Of a stretch of 64,000 nucleotides of DNA, positions 57,476-64,000 are shown one piece after another. Numbering within the stretch: position 1 is the first letter of the stretch; the number at the start of each line of letters is the position of its first letter. The translations under genes were made by a program, and so were the position numbers. Below the pieces are notes generated by a model. The model searched no databases and had not been told where the DNA came from. It was given only the letters and a program-made list of their open reading frames with translations. The stretch covers positions 13,206,001-13,270,000 of the forward strand of contig CP053153.1 in the NCBI GenBank assembly GCA_014607495.2. Direction: 5' to 3'. Origin of the DNA: Carposina sasakii. Its lineage: Eukaryota > Arthropoda > Insecta > Lepidoptera > Carposinidae.

Positions 57476-57640
57476 CCTACTAATAATATAAATGCGACCG
57501 TAATTTTGTTTGTTTGTTACATCTACACGTTTTACTTTCACATCAATCTTCTTCAAATTTTGCATAATATTTCATTGCGAGTATGTACGAAAAAGATATC
57601 TCGGCATTCTGTAGTCCACGCGGACGAAGTGTTATAATTT
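57476..57640 (-). repeat. Dispersed retroposon fragment
   Basis: CCTACTAATAATATAAATGC to TGTAGTCCACGCGGACGAAG is the reverse-complement form of the 39415 family, with tail first. Confidence 0.6.
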
Positions 57641-58309
57641 TTACACAAACGACCATTATAAAAACATACGATAAGCTTAGATAACAGATTAAAACAAACC
57701 CACCTATCCTATATAACATATTCACTCAACTTCATACCACTCTAACATATAATAACCTCATGAAAAACCTAGCATTTGTATATAAAGGTGCCAGGGTTTA
57801 CCTAGCGCATACATAACCCCCTTCCACCAGGGGGAAGTGCGTAACCTAGTGAACGCACTTACCCTGGGCTCTCCACCAGTGGAGCGCGTATTTCTAATGT
57901 CTTTTATCTTTACGTTCCAATTAAAATTGTACCTACGGCAATATAGGACAACCATCTCGTGATATTTTTCTAAAGAATTCTCTGATTTACTAAGGTAACT
58001 ATAACTACTAATACGAAGAATTGTAAACGGACAGAAACGAATTGTATATTCATAAGGCAATCGGCAAAAAGGTTTTTTATTTCCTAATAACAATAATCTA
58101 TTATGAAACAGACACTTCAAATTTTGTAAGTTGAGTCTACCATAAAATCCAATACCAGCACCCTTTGAAAAACATGAAACTACGAGTATACAATGCTTGA
58201 CAGACCATAACAAATGTAGAAAGTAGCATATAAAAAATTACAATCAACAAATAAGTTATGTATGCTTTCATGTTGTATAAATGATTTGATTTGAATACCC
58301 GCACCAGTA

Positions 58310-58690
58310 GCATGGCATCCGCGACTCACGTATATCGCGTATTTTATGGCGCCTAATGTCGAAATTCGCGACAAAATGACGTTTCTCACTACAAGCTGAC
58401 ATTGAAACCCGCGTCGCGCCACGCGCGATATGTAACCCGCGGTTGCGAACATGGCGTTTAAATTCATGCAGGGTCTTATCGCTAATCCTGACGTTTCGTG
58501 TGACTGTATATCAATTCAATTACCTATTCAGTGTTTAACGTAATATAGTTCATTTTACTTTCGAAATGGTAGCACCACTTCCACAAGATGTCAAAAAGAC
58601 GCGTCGCGCGCGTTCCGAATCTGTCATTGCCATGCTCGCATTTTGTGACTGGAAACATGCGCGCGGTTGATAAAAAAAACTCGCAACGCG
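58310..58690. promoter_or_regulatory. CpG-dense patch, promoter or repeat
   Basis: High CpG content (CCCGCGTCGCGCCACGCGCG, GACGCGTCGCGCGCG). Small frames start at ATG 58452 and 58566 on + and 58837 on -; none shows a known domain. GTAGCAT occurs near both ends in opposite orientation, so a decayed repeat is also possible. Confidence 0.25.
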
Positions 58691-59079
58691 TTTTGATATG
58701 CTACGGGGGCTGTAAAATATAAAGAAAATCGAGACAACACACAAGAACTCAAAAACACGTTTTTTTTCCAACAATGTCAATAAACTTCCCGTAATCATAT
58801 AAGTAGAGCTACCATAACTCTTATCTGCCGATGACACGAAGCTATTAGATGGGAAATTTAATATCCACGCTCATTTTATTATGCGTGTACAATTTGTTTA
58901 CGCAATCCTCGATGAGGTAAACAAGGAACAAAGGGAAGGGTAACGACCTCCACCCTTACCAGGTCATGAGAGGTCCACGGGATTAGTTCCTGTGTAATGC
59001 CTATGCTTAACCATTCATTCATCTATCCTCTCTTTCTGTAAGTACAAGCACAAGTAAATATACTATAGTCCTGTGCATG

Positions 59080-59170
59080 TGGGGCTTCACTAGAATACAT
59101 CGGCTGCATCTCCTTCCATACCTGTCATAAAAGTCGACTAAGTAACTCGGGCATCTAATTCCCCGCTATC
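59080..59170 (+). repeat. Dispersed repeat, CTTCACTAGAATACATC type
   Basis: GGGGCTTCACTAGAATACAT, AAAGTCGACTAAGTAACTCG match 26775-26915. Confidence 0.55.
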
Positions 59171-61181
59171 CTAATGGTGACTGGGATCTTATTTCTGATG
59201 CTGCAGTTTTAGCTACTCCGTTTTTGAGAACACATGTAGTATCATTGATATTTGGTATATACAAAATGAGATGTGCTAAAGTTATAAAAATAACTTTTAC
59301 AATTGTGATTTACAATTAAATCTACCGTCGCTTTTCGGGCATAAAAAACAACTACTTAGGTATATAGCGACCGATAATGGTAACTCTACTTTGGTAGCTC
59401 TACTTTTATATAGGCTGGTACTCGTACATACATATATATACTTAAAAATCACACCTCTTTTCCGGAGGGGTAGGCAGAGATCACGGATCCCCATTTGCTA
59501 CGATTCTGACACACCTCATTCGCTTCATATACTCGTACGTAACTCTAAATATAAAAACTTTTTAAACCTTATGTCTAATTACGATGTTATTCCTCCTCTC
59601 TTATCCTAGAAAATATCCCATTAACCAAATTTAGTCGCATTTAAGATGGACATCTTTTCCACAATATTTTTCCTAGCTAGCAACCGCCTTAACTAACTAC
59701 TCACGGATCAAAGGAACAACTTGTTCTTTATCATCGCGAAATGAGGAGCTTTACCACAGGAGGGTAGTCGGTTATTGTGCTTGTCTGATAGCAAAATGCG
59801 GTTTTAAAAGCACTATAACCATAGCTACCACTTTGTGATTAGCGCTCATATTTATAGTTGTAATTTAGCCCTTGAGGGCACTCAGTTGAGGGAGGGTTGT
59901 TAACTAGTTTGCTTGTAAATACATACATTATATATTACATGTTGACATGCCCATTGTCCCCCAAAGAGGTTGGGCAGAAGTCTGCTAATTAATTACACAC
60001 CCACTTTTCACCATAATCCTATTAAGACGTGGTAAGGGGTGAACCTACCGCCGCTTTTCGGGCACAAATACAAAATCTAGCTACCGGTAACGAACTTCAT
60101 CTCATCGCGATAACATTCAGCTCAAATTATATAAATTATGCTTACTAACTTTACATGCAAGTTGCAACCGTTACAACACGCAGCATTTTAAATCAGATTT
60201 TGCAGAAAAATGTAACCGTAATATAAATACCTTTATGTGTTCTTCCTCCAATCTCTAAGAAATCCGTTTTCTTGATCGACGAAGTATTGAAGTGTCATCA
60301 CTTTGTGATACGCCTCAACAACTCTTTCGATTAAAATGCTAAAGGTAATCGTGTGTAGTGAACACTTTCATTGTGAAAAATTATTTCTTAAGGAGAAATT
60401 ATGTGGATGATGCCTTTACCTTCATAATTTACGTTACAAATCATTTATTACTACTATAAAAGTCGTATAAGGTAGACACAGATATACATACTAATAATAG
60501 TAGCTTTGCGACTATATTAACTCGACTAGAAATCAAAAAATCATAGAAAGAAATCAAGTCTATAAATGACTACAGACCGAAATAATAATGTGCAATCACA
60601 AACACCTACGATTCGTCAATTTCTGTCACTTTAAGATTATTCAAGTACCTTTAACTATTTCTGCAACTTACAATATCACAATTGTTTCAATAATATTCAA
60701 CAAATAAAAAAACTTCTTTAAAGCCTAACAAAATACTACCGTCGTCCATCCATGTGACATCAAGGGAAATCTTAACACTAAGAATACGACCATTAGAGTT
60801 AGGAAAGTGCTATAAGATCACACAATATTAATATATTCGTTTAAATATTTCAATAAACTATAACCAACAAGAATATACCTACAATAAACAGTACTCGTAA
60901 CTGAATACTCAGCACCTTTGTTTGATTTATACGATGTTTGTGAGTTTTTGTGCGGCCTGGGAACGTCCCCAGTCGGCTTGCTGACAGGACACCCGACGGG
61001 GAATATGATTTGTGGGTTAAATGCGCTTTTATGCAGTAATGTCGTGTAATACGATGCACTGCCAGCTTCTCGAACGTTGATTACCAAATGTTGAATGTCA
61101 GTTTACTATGGTTTTGATAGATTGAGAGATGAATATCTGTGGGTTTGATAACAAATAACCGCACTTTTATATAGGTAAGCG

Positions 61182-61930
61182 CCTATCGGCCGCCTACGAC
61201 TTCGTCCGCGTAAACTTGACAATTCCTGTTATTTCCCATTCCCGTGGGAAATTTCAGAATATCTTTTCTTATCAGATGCCTACGTCATACAAATAATACA
61301 CCCACTTAAGAAGTCCCTACGATCATCGGTTTAGGCTGTACTTTGATCCGTCAGTCAGTCATTCAGGACAGATATACCTATACGGCTACAACAAGACAGT
61401 ATTCAGAACGTAAAAGAGCCTTAAAAAATTAAGTATACTACCTAACTTTTTCATTACTTCCAATAAAATTATTTCCATTTGCTTTACTAGCACGCATTAA
61501 CATACCCAGTCTATCATAAAAATTTTGCCGGCGCAATTAATACTAATAATACTCGTGATAATTACTCATACACATTGCGCATTCTCATAGGAACTAACGA
61601 AATACCACTAATAAAAATAAATAAACCACTAATAAAGGTGCACTCACAGAAGTAGACTCGTTATAAAGGTGTATAGTCTATGCCACAATTTAACACGCAT
61701 CTGTCATCCGACATACGGGATATCACATGTCAGGAAACAAAAGAGTGTCCTCCATGTAGTTATTAGTTTATAAAAGGTACTAGCGACCCGCCCCGGCTTC
61801 GCACGGGTGCAGTGCAGATACTCTACATATAAACCTTCCTCGTGAATCACTCTATCTATTAACAAAACCGCATCAAACATTCGTTCTCTAGTTTGAAAGA
61901 TCTAAGCATACATAGAGACGGACAGACAGC
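61182..61930. repeat. Two decayed retroposon heads
   Basis: GGCCGCCTACGACTTCGTCC (near 61189) and ACTAGCGACCCGCCCCGGC (near 61780) are diverged forms of the CGACTTCGTCC / CGCCCCGGCTTCGC heads common in lepidopteran retroposons. No gene lies between them. Confidence 0.4.
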
Positions 61931-61949
61931 GGCAAGCAATAAAAGGTAT

Positions 61950-62025
61950 TAATAATTTGGAGGTGGAGGTTGTTGGGGGAGGCCTATGTCCAACAGTGGA
62001 CTTCTCAAGGCTGTAAATGATGATT
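61950..62025 (+). repeat. LINE 3'-end fragment
   Basis: TTGTTGGGGGAGGCCTATGT, CCAACAGTGGACTTCTCAAG and a GATGAT tail are the usual 3' end of a widespread lepidopteran LINE, the same family as the remnant at 44480. Confidence 0.5.
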
Positions 62026-62132
62026 AATAATTTAATTGTATACTATTCTGGCAATACGTTGCATAAAATGTTAACACAAACCTTATTTAGAAGTTAATAA
62101 GAGATCGTTCTAGAAATATAAGTGATATTAAA

Positions 62133-62305
62133 TATTATAAAATTATTAATAAAGAAATGGAAAAAATTCCTCACCCGGGTGGGAATCGAACCCACGACCT
62201 CTGCATTCCGTGCCAGCGCTCTTACCACTGAGCCACCGGGTCAATTACTCGGGTGACGAATTTTACCATCTCTTTTTGAAATTACATTATTGGAAACGTT
62301 ATTTT
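62133..62305 (-). mobile_element. tRNA-like sequence within inverted repeats, copy 2
   Basis: About 95% like 45933-46106 by eye. The tRNA-like core is on the - strand, and its anticodon arm is two bases shorter. The acceptor strands (ACCCGG / CCGGGT) and B box GTGGGTTCGATTCCC are intact. A partial tail copy (ATTATAAAATTATTAATAAA) lies at about 62452. Confidence 0.7.
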
Positions 62306-63180
62306 TCATCCCGAAAGCTATACATAAGCCAAATCTCGGCAAACAAAGCTGAATCCCTCAGCACAATGTTTTAATGATGAAACGATCAACCATATCCTAA
62401 CGGATTATATTATGGAGAAGTGTTTTTATCTTAATCAAGATATTATATATTATAAAATTATTAATAAATAATTAGAAAGAAATAAGAACTATGTATAATG
62501 TATATATTTCCGCCAAGAGATTCTCCTTAAGATTCTGTTTCAATGATAAGCATCTAGGTACTACTTGTTCTTTGGCATCTATGTATATAATGGGGTTATA
62601 AAAATAAGTTTGCTATCTAAAATCTTACATTCGCTGTTAATTAACTAGCATTAATGGTTTAAGTTTAATATTACGAAATCACAAGATAACTTCAATAATT
62701 TACTAAAAAGTTATATTAACTAAATCGTAAAAAAAAATCATAAGGTCTCTTTTTGTCCGATCCAGTTGATGCATTCACAATAAACTTCATAATAAATAAA
62801 TAGATGCACGATCCATCAAAGCCGAACTGGCTTGCATTTATTAATTTTTGACATAGGCGGCCATTTTGGTTTTCGGCAGCTGTTCGAAGTTCGATGACCT
62901 CTTTTTTGTACCATATCCAGGTAGAGTCCTTTTTCTATGATGTAAACTTTATAGAACCCTGTAATTTTAAGGATTCTATGATAGAGCTTAAAATTATATT
63001 CATTCTTTATTCCCTTTATCTTGAAATTAATAATGATGTAAGAACAGATGAATTTAGGTCAACTACAATGTACATTCCTTTATGACTCCATCTACATAAG
63101 CTATAGAGAAATAGGTAAAAAAACGAGTTTACCTATAAGTAAGACACATTTCCCCGGTAAATTTAAGTTGCGTTGGTATA

Positions 63181-63649
63181 CAGGATGTTTGTGTGAAAAT
63201 ATTGATATGAAATATTGTCTGCAGACCACGATTCCGAGGTGGAAAACACTGAAAATTTTCGCATGAAAATTCTAAAATTTTCCGACAATTTCTTTATAAT
63301 TTTAGGAGAAAAATAATTTAGTTCGTTTAATTACTTAAAAATATTTTTTTTATTAAAACATGATTTTAAAAAAGTTTCCCTCAATAAAAGTTCAAATAAC
63401 TGATCAACCCTAATGGAGAGTCACAAGTGATCCAAAAAAACAGCAATTTGTCACAAAATAACTAATAATAATAATCCATTAGTCACAGGATCACCCGATA
63501 CAATTGGCGCGGAGAGCAAAGATTACCCTACTGATATTCAAATCAAAACCACATTTCCTGCGAGTAATAACACTGTCGTATACGAGTAACTCAACACAAT
63601 GGTACTTATTTAGCATTTCAGTATTTGCCTGGCTGTCACCCACACCCTG
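63181..63649. mobile_element. Tc1/mariner-like MITE
   Basis: A 469-bp member of the 42827 family: CAGGATGTTTGTGTGAAAAT at the left, TTTGCCTGGCTGTCACCCAC to ACCCTG at the right, both next to TA. It keeps a single AAAATAAC, the site into which the hAT-like MITE inserted in copy 42827. Confidence 0.75.
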
Positions 63650-64000
63650 TATTACTATACGTCCAGCAGTTTAGCCCGTGAATATGTTCACTTAAATAAT
63701 ATAACTAATTGATATGTTGATAAATGTATGAAACTTATATCAGATTTGACCTGACTCAGTACTTAACTAAGTCATAAATCCATAGGCACAGCTGCCGTTA
63801 GCCAGCATATGGCGCTTCCTATAAAGGCAGCTGCGCGCGCACAACTTATAATGGATGACGCGAAATGTCAATTGAACTAGGTATGTGACAGGTTAGGCTG
63901 TCGATTATTGTGGTTAGAATAGAACTAGTTGTTTTAAGTATGACATTGTAATAAAATAAAGCGCCATCATGTATAATTTCATAGTAAATACCACCTGCAA
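63650..64000. other. Window end, nothing recognised
   Basis: No exon, RNA gene or bounded repeat was recognised in the last 350 bases. Confidence 0.35.

Larger units (their letters stand above)
37070..64000 (+). other. Probable long Tet intron (to window end)
   Basis: After the CXXC donor no further splice-bounded exon with Tet catalytic features was recognised on the + strand. The 27 kb are dominated by mobile DNA, itemised separately. Spans with nothing beyond those items are roughly 37.2-38.0, 39.7-40.8, 41.4-42.3, 43.9-44.4, 44.7-45.9, 47.5-48.1, 48.7-49.7, 54.9-55.5, 56.7-57.4, 59.6-61.1 and 62.4-63.1 kb. An unseen short exon cannot be excluded. Confidence 0.45.

Noticed and set aside
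57780..57880. Possible small RNA hairpin (CCCCCTTCCACCAGGGGGAAG)
   Set aside because: Only a short local hairpin, with no precursor-length stem or repeat boundaries. Similar short palindromes are common here.
58550..58837. 95-codon minus-strand frame near a CpG patch
   Set aside because: No domain and no splice or promoter support. The composition resembles random translation of a CpG-rich repeat.

Overview
The window is animal nuclear DNA, almost certainly from a moth or butterfly. It is AT-rich, with intron-containing genes, a noctuid-type tRNA-derived SINE, the dispersed repeat that begins GACGCCCGCGACTTCGTCCG, a LINE whose 3' end is a TTTGAA-type microsatellite, many TA- and 8-bp-target MITEs, and a DIRS-type tyrosine-recombinase retrotransposon. 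Two host genes can be supported, both on the + strand. Most of the other DNA is intron, intergenic sequence or transposon.

Region by region. 1-5 kb holds a MITE and a 5'-truncated non-LTR retrotransposon on the - strand. 5.25-9.39 kb holds a complete 3' part of a Spatzle-family (neurotrophin-like) ligand gene, most like Spatzle-5: six coding exons with consistent splice phases, a prodomain with the conserved N-terminal cysteine block, a furin-type RPRR site and a C-terminal cystine knot. Its initiator exon was not found. 9.4-31 kb is mostly repeats, foldback elements and unannotated DNA. It has CpG-dense patches at 13.5, 20.0 and 27.8 kb; the 20-kb patch looks like a promoter. 31.7-37.1 kb contains the start of the gene for Tet methylcytosine dioxygenase: a 379-codon first coding exon and a 47-codon exon encoding exactly the CXXC zinc finger. 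No dioxygenase exon was recognised, so 37.07 kb to the window end is probably one very long Tet intron filled with mobile DNA.

The most striking object is at 50,043-54,873. It is a DIRS1-like retrotransposon with near-perfect 149-bp inverted terminal repeats and a textbook internal complementary region that joins the two outer ends. Its Gag gene appears to be split by a 502-bp spliceosomal intron carrying a three-unit minisatellite. The pol genes are broken: an internal RT deletion, two stops in or just after RNase H, and a frameshift just before the recombinase tyrosine. It sits inside an older repeat, of which an uninterrupted relative lies inverted at 30.0 kb, so its flanks can be compared with a proxy empty site.

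Other well-supported layers are a hAT-like MITE nested in a Tc1/mariner-like MITE (42.8-43.8 kb, 8-bp target duplication), a hAT MITE at 48.2 kb with a perfect 8-bp target duplication, two copies of a tRNA-like sequence bounded by inverted repeats (45.9 and 62.1 kb), a nested element with TGTCGCGACA palindromes (34.5-35.4 kb), and a 275-bp duplication in the Tet intron (38.6 and 40.9 kb). All calls come from reading the sequence; no database search was possible.
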